A stretch of DNA of 64,000 bases, taken from positions 434,001 through 498,000 of the forward strand of contig JANUWI010000016.1 in the NCBI GenBank assembly GCA_025504975.1. Reading direction: 5' to 3'. A program made the translations under genes and the position numbers. This DNA is from Plenodomus lindquistii (lineage: Eukaryota; Ascomycota; Dothideomycetes; Pleosporales; Leptosphaeriaceae). This document shows positions 32,144 to 43,297 of the stretch, in pieces. The first letter of the stretch is position 1; each line of letters opens with the position of its first letter. The notes under the pieces are model-generated. The model saw only the letters and a list, made by a program, of their open reading frames with translations. It searched no databases and was not told where the DNA came from.

Positions 32144-33091
32144 GAGCATGTTAAGAAGTTGGGACAATAAGACGACATTTGGCGAGAGGCGGCACAAGTC
32201 TCAGCGGCGAAGAAGAGACCTTTGGGGACCAGTGGCGTGCACAAGTGTGCATTACCTTTCCAGACGACGATTCATCCAATGAGGTCGAAAAAGCCCTTTG
32301 GTTTGACAGCATTAGCAAGTCGAGCGAATTTCCCTCGACTTCGAAGCTTTACACAAGAGGAGAGCAGGACGTCGCCAGGAATCCAGCCCCGTTCGCACAC
32401 CCACGCGGGATAGTGGCTGAACGCAGGACAGCTCACAAGGCCTGCACTATCCTCATCGACGTGTGAGCGTCAGCGTCGCCGTGGAATAGACCAAAGTCGT
32501 CTTCGCATCGTGTACAACCACGCAAATAGATGTCCCTTTGAGAAAGGGAGATGGCTACTCATCACAACACACATGTGCTTTACCACATGACGCAGTAAAT
32601 CGATAAAGATACATAGCACCCCCACCCAGCCAGACATCATCACCAGCGCATTCTAGCGAGCGGGGGTGTCGCCGCTGCTTACACTGTAGAAGAAATTTTG
32701 AACAAAAAAAACAAAAATGAAAATAAAAACAGACGCAATTTCTTCACTCCAAAACCGTTCAAACCGACCCCTTTTCTTTTAATAGGTTAAACGCTAGTGA
32801 ATGGCATGTACACCTACATAACTCGTAATTTTTTTTTTTGGTTTCTCCTGCCTGACTGACTGAGAGGGGGAGGGTTTGCATGTGCCCATGTGCCCATGTG
32901 CCATGTTCATGCCGAGTCATGCATCTTGTGACGTTCCGTGACGTGTGATGTAATGTAATGTGACGTGACGTGACGGTACCTGCATATTACTTTGTGTTAC
33001 AAACTATGTAAAGGTTTTGTTTTTTTTGTAGATTGATCAAATTCATGTGTGTGTGTATGTAGATGAACGATAAATAGTTAGATAAGAGTTT

Positions 33092-33129
<38 letters not shown>

Positions 33130-33564
33130 GCTAAAGTCTAGTTGTACACGGGGCGTGTGCGCGGGTCGAAAATTAGGTGTAGATGCAATGTTGAATATCT
33201 CACGAGAAAGATGCCATGTTTGGTGGATGGGTTGAGGGGTAGGAGAAGGAAAAGAGGAAAGAAGGGGGGGGGTGGAAGGGAGGGGGTGTAGGTGATTAGG
33301 ATGGAGGATGGAATTTGCCGTGGGATGTGTGAGACTGACTTGTGCTTATTGGGGGGAATCATGTAGTCTAGTGTTCACTCTGGATTATTTTGGAAAGGGG
33401 TTTTTTGAAAAGTTGGCAAGGGAGAATGCAACGATGGTAATATGCTAGGCATATTTTCTTTCGCTTGTATGTTAAACTGCTTTCTCGGGGGGTATCATCA
33501 CAGTACTACCACGCCTTCCTGCCTTCATGCACTCTCTCCCCCCCCACACACACACACAAACCCC
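32144..33564. other. Convergent 3' region between STE50 and CSL4
   Basis: 1421 bases of low coding potential. It contains A- and T-runs, a GA microsatellite at 33095-33126 and a stretch of tandem TGACG and TGTAA words at about 32928-32975. No gene supported. Confidence 0.5.
33095..33126. repeat. GA dinucleotide microsatellite
   Basis: Sixteen perfect GA units in non-coding DNA between two convergent genes. Confidence 0.9.
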
Positions 33565-34239
33565 TCAAAACGGTTTCGCCGCCTTCCTCCTCTCCCTAAC
33601 CCCACTAACCGGATCAACAAACTCCCTCCAACTAACCGGCACCATGACCCTCCCCTCCTCACTCCTCGCAAGCACAACACCCAACTCATTCCGCTCAGTC
33701 GCTACATAATAATTGCTCTGGTCCCCCAAACTAATCACCACGCCGCGGACCAAGTCGCCCACGCGGAAACAGTCTTCAATACGTATCTTGTCCTTTTCTG
33801 TGGCGCGAATGTCTTCGCGTCGGATTTGGCCTTGGAATGCTTCCCGGCACACGATTGAGTCGATTACGAGGATCTCGCAGGTTGCGAAGCGTGGGCCTAG
33901 ACGCGTGATGCGGCATAGGACGATGGAGGATATGGTGGGGAGGAGGGCGGTGCCGCCGCCGGAGGAGGGGCCGAGGATGCCGGGCGTGGTGGTGGGTGGG
34001 GGGCGCGAGATGGAGAGGAGCGGGGTGGAGGGTTGTTTCGAGGTGTTGGTCGTGGAGGAGGTGGTTGTGGTTGTGGATGTGGATGTGGATGTAGATGAGC
34101 GCGGTGTGGGAGAGGATATGACGGGGCCGGCGATGGAGGCGTAGATTTGTGAGTCGTGGATGTGGGTTCCTGGGCCTGGCAGGTATTTGTCTGTGTGGCC
34201 TAGCAATTGACCTGGGAGGGCGAGCGAGGGGAGCGCCAT
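33565..34239 (-). CDS. CSL4: Exosome complex cap subunit Csl4
   Basis: 224 residues. The N-terminal domain starts LALPGQLLGHTDKYLPGPGT, the usual Csl4 opening. A Ser/Thr-rich low-complexity insertion (about residues 45-85) follows, then the S1 RNA-binding domain (about 100-190, with FQGQIRREDIRATEKDKIRI and FRVGDLVRGVVISLGDQSNY) and a short basic tail. Csl4 is one of three cap proteins on the RNA exosome ring that degrades and trims RNA in nucleus and cytoplasm. The frame is open to 34320, but MALPSLALPG matches the family start. No intron. A Thr-rich tract (STSTSTTTTTSST) comes from a TGG/GGATGT-type repeat and may vary in length. Confidence 0.9.
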   Translation of the reverse strand: MALPSLALPGQLLGHTDKYLPGPGTHIHDSQIYASIAGPVISSPTPRSSTSTSTSTTTTTSSTTNTSKQPSTPLLSISRPPPTTTPGILGPSSGGGTALLPTISSIVLCRITRLGPRFATCEILVIDSIVCREAFQGQIRREDIRATEKDKIRIEDCFRVGDLVRGVVISLGDQSNYYVATERNELGVVLARSEEGRVMVPVSWREFVDPVSGVRERRKAAKPF

Positions 34240-34877
34240 TGTGGGTGTTGTGGTGATGATGGTTGAGGCAGTATTGTAGGTTCGGCTTGTGGAGGCGATC
34301 CTTTTGATCTGGGCGTGCAATTTTTTGGGTGTGAAGGTGGTTGTAGGCGCGGTATGCGACTTTGGTATGAAAGAAAGTCGGTGATGTCAAGCTGGGAACT
34401 TTTTGGCTCGGAGGAGCTATCTCGCCTATTGTTGCCCCGCCGCTACAACCTGCCCAAAGTATAGTTTCCCTTGCATCCGGCTTTCACCCTCACATCAACG
34501 TTGGTAAATCATGTTCCAATACTTTGATAAGACACTATGCTATTGTGTGGATAGAGACCCCATCTAGGCGGTGTCTCTCGCGCTCCAGCAAAAGATATGC
34601 CCATTGGGCAGAGCTCTCAATACGCCACTTCCAAATCTTACAGGCCAGCCCTTGCGCAAGGTACAAAGCTACAAGTAGAACGCCAGGTGATGAACCATCC
34701 ATATATGTAGAGTACCACGTTTTGCTCCAATCGCCAAGTATCATGCATGCCCGCGCAAGAAAATCATCAAAGTCATTCGCTCATAGTAACGTTCCGGTAG
34801 AGGGTGCGTTCGGTCTGTCTTTGGGGGAGGGGAATCCGCGTCGTCTCTGTCTTGGGTCTGACTTTGCGGTCCGGCGA
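34240..34877. other. Intergenic DNA between CSL4 and SPG1
   Basis: 638 bases: promoter of CSL4 and 3' region of SPG1, both on the minus strand. Plus-strand frames here are shadows or chance. Confidence 0.5.
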
Positions 34878-36269
34878 CTAGACGGCCTGGTAGAGGAGGA
34901 GTGGCTCGCCGACGTTTTCTATCTCGGGGATTGTGCACTTTAAGTCGAAGGCTTTTGACAGTACGATCTTGAAGATCTGATAAGCGTTAGCATGTGCTTA
35001 TGCTAGGTCACAGCAGTTGCCTACCTTTTGTACGTTAATGCTATGGCTGGTACTGCTGAAGATGAGACTGGCTTTCATTGCCCTCGCAAATCGCTTGGCC
35101 TGTGAAAAAAAGTCAACTATCCGTAACTCGAGTTCTGACATCTTTGCGTACCTGATTCGATATCTCCTCCTGCTCCTCTCGTGGAAAGTTGACAAAGTGA
35201 TCGTACTTTGTGCCAACGAGGAATGGGATCGCGGTCTTGTTGAATCCGCGACCCTGCCTATACCATTCCTTGATCGAATTCAAGGTGCTCTTACGCGTCA
35301 AGTCGAACATGAATAGTATGGCGACGGCGTCGTTGCAGACTAATGGCAACATGTTTACGAACTCGCGCTGACCGCCCAAGTCCCAGATGGAGAAGGTGAT
35401 TTCAGTGTTTCTGATTGAGATTGTCTTCTCCATGAAGTTGACACCTGCAAAGCGTTAGTCAGACGCAGGTGAAGAATAATAGCGCACTCACCCAATGTCT
35501 GAATGTAGTCTTCGTCCCAGCTGCCCTCGACGTACTTGACCATCAAGCTGGTCTTGCCAATCTGTGCATCTCCGACCATGCCGACCTTGATGACGACGCT
35601 GGCGTTCTTGTTGGCCGCCTCTTGCTGCGGTTGTGAGCCGCGCTGGTTTTGATCCTGGTATGAGTTTGATCTCGAGCCACTGTCGGAGGCTGGGTACCGT
35701 CCCATCTGTGAGCTTGGCCGTGAATGCGACTGGCCCATGTGCGTCTCCTTGTTGCCGTCGTAGTATGCTTGCCGCGGCGGTGTGTCTGCATCTGAGGAAG
35801 CATTGAAGCGCGAACCGTTGTGGGTGGTGTACTGGTAGGCGGTGTCGGAGTAGGAGGTCGAGGGCCGGTGTGGTTCTGGGGTGTAGCTGTTGGCGCTCTG
35901 GCTGAAGTCGGGCATGGGGGCCACCGAGGCGGCGGTGATGGTCGTGTTCATGCTGCTGTCGTCGGCGCCGTCCATGGTCTGGTCCATGTGCTTCTGCGCT
36001 TCTTGTCCCTGGGCAGCGTGGTACTGCGCCACTTGCTCTTGTACGACGTGCGGCTGTGGGGCTTCTTGGGGAGCGTCGGCCTGGGGAGCATGGCGCTGAG
36101 CGTACGGGTCGGCGGCGACGTGCTCTTGCGCGACTTGAGTGGAGGCGAATTGGCTGTCTGGGGGTGCAGAGTGGTTGTCTGGGGCGTTGTTGTGGACGGG
36201 CTGGTCGTGCATGGCGTGGCCGTTTAGGTCTGGACGGTAGACGTCAGGCTGGTCTGGCTGCATGTCCAT
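34878..36269 (-). CDS. SPG1: Septum-promoting GTPase Spg1/Tem1 with long N-terminal extension
   Basis: Four exons, 36269-35492, 35444-35152, 35099-35025 and 34976-34878 (introns 47, 52 and 48 bp), give 414 residues. The Ras-like GTPase domain starts at about residue 228: P-loop GDAQIGKTS, QTLGVNFMEKTI rebuilt across intron 1, switch II WDLGGQREF, and GTKYDHF in place of NKxD, all typical of Spg1/Tem1. The protein ends IENVGEPLLLYQAV. Spg1 sits at the spindle pole body and starts the septation initiation (mitotic exit) kinase cascade. The first 225 residues are Gln/His/Ser/Pro-rich and disordered; fission yeast Spg1 (198 residues) lacks them. The start is the first methionine before MDMQPDQPDVYR. 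Confidence 0.92.
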
Positions 36270-36585
36270 GGCGGTGTAGCGGCAGTGTTTGTGTATGCGC
36301 CTGACTCGGGGGGCTGGGATGTCGAATAGGAAGGGCACAAACACGCGTGTGCAGGCGGATGTTTGAGCGACTGGAGCCCCGCAGCCGACTCGAGGTGGAA
36401 GCGCGCACGCGTCGAAGGGGGATGCAAGTTGCAGGGAGACTGGCGAGACTGGCGGGCACGTCGGGGGGCCGGTTGCGCGTGTTGGCGGAGGGCAGGGTAA
36501 GGATGCGACGCGCAACAGACGGATGCAGGCGCTCGCTCAGGAGGGAGTTTGTGTGTAGACTGCGGGCCAGGATGCTCTTTGTCGT

Positions 36586-36616
<31 letters not shown>

Positions 36617-36868
36617 TCGGTGGTGGGCTGTGATTGGGGATTGGCTGGGGTAGCGTTGTACCTTATCCCGATGGCACGCAGGCGGCCCTTGGCCCTTTGC
36701 CAGGCGAGGGGCTCGTGGGCGGCTTGGGCTTGGGGGATGATGCACTGCGCACTGCAGCGCTAATCTAATCGGCACGCGCAGAAACACCAAAAAAGTTCTG
36801 GCGGGGCCGGCCATTGGCGACCAAGACACCACCACTTTGCCCTGCACACCACCCACACCACCAAAACT
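36270..36868. promoter_or_regulatory. Shared upstream region of SPG1 and RRB1
   Basis: 599 bases between divergent starts. It contains a CTGG tetranucleotide repeat at 36586-36616 but no gene. Confidence 0.55.
36586..36616. repeat. CTGG tetranucleotide microsatellite
   Basis: Nearly eight CTGG units in the divergent SPG1/RRB1 promoter; unit number is likely to vary among strains. Confidence 0.9.
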
Positions 36869-38394
36869 ATGGCCAAGCGACCCGCAGACTCGGAGCAGGA
36901 GGTCGAGGCGATCAAGAACGGCCATCGTCCCATGGAAATCGACCAAAATGAGGCCGGTGACTTCGAAGACGAGTTCGAGGACGAGTTTGAGAGCGAGGAC
37001 GAAATATTCGAGGCGGGCGTAGATGGGCGGCCAGACGAGGAGAGAGAAGCAGAAGAGCGTGAACGTACAATTGCCCCATTCATCCCTTGATTTCCTCATC
37101 CTGACAGCAACCAGATGGCATGGACATCGACCAGGACACTTTCATCCCAGGCCGACACAAGCTCTCACCCGGCGAGACGCTCAATCCCGATCTGTCCACA
37201 TACGACATGCTGCACACCCTCGAAGCCCCCTGGCCGTGTCTGACCTGCGACATCATCCCCGACAACCTGGGCTCCGACCGCAAGACATACCCCGCGACCC
37301 TCTACGCTGTCGCAGGCACACAGGCGGCGCGAGGAAGGGACAAGGAGAACCAGATCATGGTCATGAAGATGAGCAGTCTGTCGCGCATGGACAAGGACGA
37401 CGACGACGAAGACTCGGACGACGACGACGAAGACTCAGATCCCATTCTCGAGACAAAGTCAATACCGCTAAACACGTGCACCAACCGCATACGCGCCCAC
37501 CAGACACCACAAAGCACATCAGCCCAACCGCCAAACACGCTTGCCGCTGCCATGACCGAGTCAGGCCAAGTCCTCATCTACGACGTCACCCCACACCTCA
37601 CAGCCTTCGACACCCCCGGCACAGTCATCACCCCCGCACAAAACAAGCCCGCCTGCACAATCCGCGCACACAAGTCAAACGAAGGCTACGCACTCGACTG
37701 GTCACCCCTCATCCCCGAAGGCAAACTCCTCACCGGCGACATTGCCGGCAACATCTTCGCAACCACACGAACACAAGGCGGCGGCTTCGTCACCGACACA
37801 ACCCCCTACACAGGCCACAAGGGAACAGTCGAAGAACTGCAATGGTCGCCCACTGAAAAACACGTCTTCGCATCCGCCTCCAACGACGGCACCGTCAAAA
37901 TCTGGGACGCGCGCTCAAAATCACGAAAAGCCGCCGTCAGCGTGCAAGTCTCAAAAACAGACGTCAACGTACTAAGCTGGTCGCGCCAAACAGCCCATCT
38001 CCTCGCTTCAGGCGCCGACGACGGTGAATGGGCGGTATGGGATCTGCGGCAGTGGAAACCCTCGACGTCCATGGCCAGCGAAACGAAACCCACGCCCGTC
38101 GCAAACTACACGTTCCACAAGGAGCAAATCACATCAGTGGAGTGGCACCCCACAGACGACAGTATCGTGCTTGTCTGCGCGGGCGACAATACCCTCACAC
38201 TCTGGGATCTGGCCGTCGAACTCGACGATGAAGAAAGCAGGGATACAGCAGGTGTGCAGGATGTACCGCCGCAATTGCTGTTTGTGCACTACATGGATCA
38301 GATCAAGGAGGCGCATTGGCATCCGCAGATTCCAGGTACCATTATGGCGACGGGTGGGTCGGGCTTCAACGTGTTCAAGACTATTAGTGTGTAG
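36869..38394 (+). CDS. RRB1: WD40 ribosome-assembly chaperone Rrb1/GRWD1
   Basis: Exons 36869-37064 and 37115-38394 (50-bp intron) give 491 residues. The N-terminus is acidic (DFEDEFEDEFESEDEIFEAG). The CAF1C-type entry segment FIPGRHKLSPGETLNPDLST and TLEAPWPCLTCDIIPDNLG then leads into a WD40 propeller (about residues 150-480) with VKIWDARSK, WAVWDLRQW and LTLWDLAVE. An Asp-rich loop (DDDDEDSDDDDEDSD) interrupts the first blades. Rrb1 escorts ribosomal protein Rpl3 to the nucleolus for early 60S assembly. The donor could instead be at 37059, which would remove two residues (RE) before HGMDIDQ; the 37065 donor is a choice, not a certainty. Confidence 0.92.
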
Positions 38395-38697
38395 TTGTTA
38401 CATACCCAAGGAAAAAGCAATGATTGAGATGATTGACAAGAACGCCGGAGTTTGCATTCTTTGTGTCTTGGCCACGTTACCTAGTCCAGCGCAGCCCTTG
38501 AAGTTGTGCAGTGTATATTCCGAATCCGGCCAACAAAGAGAAAGCCCAACATGTTTGTTTGCAACCATGACCTTCACAAATACATGCTCTTCAGCCCCTT
38601 CCTTTCAAACTGTATCTATATCACCGTGACGTCCCCTACCCGGAGCGTCAGTCCGTCCAGTAACCATATCGCTTTCATACATGACTCCTTGAAAACC
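38395..38697. other. Intergenic DNA after RRB1
   Basis: 303 bases, presumably the RRB1 3' untranslated region. No further feature seen. Confidence 0.4.
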
Positions 38698-38833
38698 ATG
38701 GCCCAAATCCAGCACCACAACACTGCACCAGTCCATCTCCAACACCAATACCACCACCGCAGACAAACTCCCCACCCAGCAAGTTCAGCATTATACACCG
38801 CGTCTCAGTCGATCCCAAGCAAAACAGCAGCGC

Positions 38834-38865
<32 letters not shown>

Positions 38866-39459
38866 TCCCAGCACTCCTCCTCTCTCGCCCGCCCGTCAAC
38901 ACCCCTCCCTGCACCCCGTGCACAACAAACATCGCACCCGCTCCTCCAAACACAAACACCACACATTACGACCCCGTCGTCGATGCTGAAACTCCCAGTA
39001 CTGAGTGTCTCAGATATCACGTATCCCCTGTCCTACCTCCGCACTCCTATGCCGCATCCCCATCCCCAACCCCAAGCGCAGCCCTTACCGCCGCGACTAC
39101 CCCCACTACCTAACTACCCTCACCGCCGTCTTCCACCTCTGATTCAAACCCCCCGACCTACGTATCCCTACCCGCAAAACCAAAGTACCGTCAAAGTTGA
39201 AAAGAGAGAGATTTATATTCCACCGCCGATTTGGGAGGAAAAAGGGCCAGCGGTTGGAGGCGGGGTTGATGGCGAGGGGGAGGTGATATTAGAGAGTATT
39301 GAGGGTGGGGAGGAGGGGTTTTGCGGGGGCAGGGTAGGGAGTCCTGGGGCGTGGAGAGGGGTGTGGGAGGGGGGGAGGGGGAGAAAACGGGGAGGTGATG
39401 AGTGGGTGGGTGGATGGGCGGAGGAGTATAGAGGGAAAAAGAGGAGGAGGGGGCTCTGA
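38698..39459 (+). CDS. Low-complexity hypothetical ORF
   Basis: 254 codons from MAQIQHHNT. The first half is His/Gln/Pro/Thr-rich, with a poly-Thr run coded by a perfect GAC/ACG repeat (38835-38865). The middle is proline-rich (PLPPRLPPLPNYPHRRLPP). The C-terminus is Gly/Glu-rich and ends in the basic YRGKKRRRGL, which could serve as a nuclear signal. There is no domain. The frame lies on G-rich skewed DNA that is also open on the other strand, so it may be non-coding. An in-frame ATG at 38506 exists. Confidence 0.3.
38835..38865. repeat. GAC trinucleotide microsatellite
   Basis: About ten GAC units coding for poly-Thr in the doubtful ORF. Confidence 0.9.
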
Positions 39460-39923
39460 GTACACACGGTGATGTAGGGAGAAGACTAAGATGGAGAGAA
39501 TGGTTTGTCATTCGGTGCTCTTGTGGGCCCTTTGAAAGGATTTGTCTTGGTTGCAACGCTCTATGCTAGAAACGGTTCCATAACCTTATAGACCAACTGC
39601 CAAAGCAGATATAACGTCTTAAACAAAAGTGGACAGTATCATGGCGTAGATTGAGTTCGTGTGTGCTGTCCACGTCAGTCTACCATGCGGCAATGCAAGT
39701 CCTTCTTGCCAATGATAATGATGGTCGTTGTTGGAGCAGCTCTGTACATATAACGGATAGCCATCCGGATAATTGGAATTTGTCGAGTTTAGACTTGGAC
39801 TGCGGTAAGACGTCGTGCGGGTTATCCGGTGGCCCATTCGAGCACCTAATATCAAAGAATGCCCTCATGACACGTTGTATCCCCCAGTCCATACCTTCAT
39901 GTACAACTGACAACGAAGGAATC
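39460..39923. other. Convergent intergenic region
   Basis: 464 bases before the 3' end of the RFTS-like gene. Nothing recognised. Confidence 0.45.
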
Positions 39924-42129
39924 TCATGATGGCCGTTGTATAGGTTGTACCGTGGGTTTACCAGGCATGGGAAACAATGGCGTGTTCGCGTCGCCCATTT
40001 CGCGGATCTTTCTAATCAAATTGCTGTCTTCAGGTCAGCTACATTTCCATCTTCATCTTCACACAGAGAACATACCTGACAGGCAAATGCAGCTTATCCT
40101 GTTCGCGCCACAGGATTCCCACAAACTTCTCAGTACCTTTGGCGTGGTCCTCAAGATGCTCTGTGATGAGCTGTCTCCCAAGCTCTTTGCTGCACCCATA
40201 TATCCGCTGCGAACAGCCATCGAAGCTGCATATCCACGAGTCGCGGGGTCCATTGGGCTCGTATGTGGGAAGTGGCGTCGATACCAGATGCGTTACCACG
40301 CCTGGTTTACCATTGGGTTGTGGTTTGCGAATCGGTAGTGGAGGCACTGCTGTGGCCTTTGCGTCTTCATCACTCGAGTCGGTGGATGATGGAGGTGAAT
40401 CGGGTGTACTGAGTGCGCTATTAGCACGTTTCTGCTGTCCCTTTTCTGCCTCCTCATCAGCGCTGTCATCTATCGCGCCGAGCTTTCGCTTCTCTCGACT
40501 TGGTGATAATGCTTGTGTTGGTGTATCGATAGACATGTCGTCGTCGCTGCTGCTACTCTCGCTCTCATCAGAAGTTTCGCTCCGTTCTCCTTGATCGAGT
40601 ACGGGTGCCTTGCCCTTGCCAGCCTTGCCTTTACTACTCTTTGTACTTTTCCCTTGACTCTTGCCGGAGAAATTGCTGCTCCTGGGTCGTAGCACTGATA
40701 GTCTTCCTTTCTTCCGTCTGCCCGGAGGTCGACGAACCGGTGTCGTTATTGCGTCATCTACCTCATCATCAGAGGTATCTGAAGAGTCGCTGGCGTCGCC
40801 TCGAAGTGTCGCATGATCCTTCCGCGGGCGTAGCTCAACACCCTCCGCTCGTCTTTGTTCAGCTGCAGAAAGATTGTGACCTGCAACGAGTGTATGATAT
40901 ATAGGCTCAGAAGCGAAATAGCGAATGCTTTTCCGCCTCGGATGGGCCATCATATAACACAAATTCTGTGCATGGACTAGTAGGACTTCTCGTGCGGTCT
41001 GTACGTCCTCGATCTCATAGCGTCTGACGATGAGTTCTGCGACTTTGTCCAACGTGATGTGGTTCCTGCCGACTCGCAGAACACGCTGATTTACAGCTTT
41101 CTGCATGAACTCAAACAAAGCCGCCGCCTCCCACCAGTTGTTGTCTTTTTTGGGAGCTCCATCTGCTTTGGGTATGATGGCCTTCGCCGTGGGGGCCCGT
41201 GGACGTGTGGAAGGAGCGGCATTCGCGGCGGCCGCAGGTGCTGTCGCTGGGGCAGTTGTTGGCGTCTGTTCGTCCGTCGCGCGACCTTCATTACGCGCCT
41301 TACACGTCTCGAAGTCTTTCTGGTCGGTTGTTAGCATGTGGAATACGCATCCGTCGAAACAGCCCTACGGGATGCCTTCTTCTCCAGTATTGATACAAGG
41401 GTGTATTGCTCCACCCAATGTCGTTCGCTCGATTGAGGAAGCACATTATGAGGAAAATACGATGCTGGTCGAATGTCGCCTCCGCTGTGGCAGGGTCGCT
41501 GCATGGGAACCGAGGGTCTTCGGCATACTGGGAAGAGTCAGATGTATTGCTCTTTCTACTCAACGTATTATTCGCTGCCGTTTAACTCGCCTCTTTAAAG
41601 ATCAATTGAGCACTTGGTCCACCTCCCTTCTTCCGTGGCTCCTTGTATATGTCGGTCACGAAGTAGAGGATCTGCACCGCGGTAGTCATGCCCTCGTAAA
41701 TAGTCTCGTACTGCGGCGCAGGCTGTATCTGGAACCATCCTGCTCCGCCTTGGGCCCAGATAGCCACCGTGCCATCATTCATTTCGCCATAGGAGAAGCG
41801 GTTGACATTCCGGATTTCAATTTCCGTGGGTTTGTATGGTCTCTTGACCACTATATCCGCGTCAGTGAACGCCTGATAGACTCAGGCTTATGTGCCTTTC
41901 ACGGAGCATGCCTGCAAGACTCACGGTAGTGTGATTGAGCTCTGTCTGGAGTCTCCAGTCGCCCCTCTACCTTCAAAGGCGTGCCTGCATACGCAGCCAG
42001 CAGACTCGCTGGTTTGCCATTGCTTTCGTACGCGACACGCGCATTGCTCAAGACGAATATGTCCCAGTCGTCCGAGTCAATAATGGGGGGGTCGGCCGGT
42101 TTTAATACAGCTGCTTCCGGAATAGGCAT
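39924..42129 (-). CDS. RFTS-like domain and C2H2 zinc-finger protein, candidate Raf2/DIM-7 heterochromatin factor
   Basis: Five exons, 42129-41925, 41850-41591, 41527-41369, 41319-40076 and 40023-39924, give 655 residues. Residues about 20-210 look like the DNMT1 replication-foci (RFTS) fold of fungal proteins: DWDIFVLSNARVAYESNGK, IEIRNVNRFSYGEMNDG, VAIWAQGGAGWFQIQPAP and DIGWSNTPLYQYW. Next come an Ala-rich linker, a helical region (about 260-340), an acidic Ser-rich stretch, and at about 571-600 a finger-like C-x4-C ... H-x3-H. Fission yeast Raf2 (about 640 residues) pairs an RFTS-like domain with a zinc finger in the CLRC H3K9 methyltransferase complex, and Neurospora DIM-7 is its counterpart; the match is inferred. 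The second intron (41528-41590) seems to use a GC donor. Confidence 0.72.
41528..41590 (-). other. Probable GC-AG intron in the RFTS-like gene
   Basis: The phase-0 junction FKE to YAEDPRFPCSDP needs a donor at GAG followed by GCGAGT. The nearest GT, three bases later, gives the wrong phase, and a TAA stop lies just beyond. Acceptor is CTTCCCAG. Confidence 0.6.
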
Positions 42130-43297
42130 GTTCTGTCATATACAGCGAAGACTCCGCTTTGGCGACATGTTCGGGGAAGCTGGGCAGCCTTGTTGCTATC
42201 CTTACAATGCGGGCGCGAAGCAAGCGGGGAGGCGCGTTCGAGGCGGTGCACGTGCACACGTGAACTCACGCTACCGGTATTGATAGCCCGCTTCACTTAC
42301 CTCCCTTGTCACCTGGCGCTGGCTTTCACCTGGCGTCAACTCTTTAGCTAGCCTCTCTAGAGCCTCTTCTTGCGTAAAGGATGCGCCACAACTAGTCAAA
42401 CGTCCAGCTCCGTAGTTGAGGAACGCATTCGCCAGGCAAAAAGGCTGTAGCAGGCGTCGTAAAGCATGGTTACTAGCGACAGCTGATATAGACTTCCGCT
42501 CGGCGCTTCCATTCTCCACTTTACTGAACTTGTATGGATGATTCGATTCTAGAGAGCCATTTCATGAGGAGCCGCCGCTTTAGCTCAAATGAGTAGGTCC
42601 GCACTCAAGACATTTCCATGTCTGTCAAGCATATCTGCAGTGGCTTGGGAACAGACTATTGCCAGCCTTTGAGACTGCGCACTAGATCTAGCCCTAAAGA
42701 TGGTTCCAGAAGCCGCACGTAACGAACGTTCAGTGCATCTCATGTGCTCTCAGCCTAGTTGAATCGCACATCATGCGGATGCCGGTGGCTTTGAATAATG
42801 AATCATGGTCAGGCGAGGGTATTGTCGTCCCGCGTAATTCATCAAAGCAGCTACATGAGCTGGTTCTGGCGATTGGCATAATCTTTGATTGTATTGCACT
42901 TACGCCAGCTACGGACACTACATATCTGCTCAAGCTTACCAGAGGTCATACAACACTTGACTGTTGCCGTACACTGAGTATTCTCGCAGCGACATTAGCT
43001 CACAATACGTGTGTACTATAATTTGTTTGTACTGGATGCTATTGTGTATGCTGTGCATGATCAAGTTCGTCGCATACTGTCTCTGACTCTAGAATCACCC
43101 TTAAGTTTACATTCCGAGGGCAAGGTCACATGTGGGCACAAGATACGCAGCCTTGTAGCAGTTCATACATTTCCAAAAAAGCAGACTAATCAAGGCGGGA
43201 CATTAGACATGAAAACAATTCAAGAAAGCCAACTCCGCACTCCCTCGTCTCGAATACGTCATGAAGGCCAAATGATCAAGTAGGCCGAGGGGACTGC
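42130..43297. other. Gene-poor region
   Basis: 1168 bases upstream of the RFTS-like gene. Short frames on both strands (for example 42773-43021 plus) lack motifs; nothing is supported. Confidence 0.45.

Noticed and set aside
36586..36616. CRISPR-like regular repeat
   Set aside because: Four-base units without spacers; a simple microsatellite in a eukaryote.
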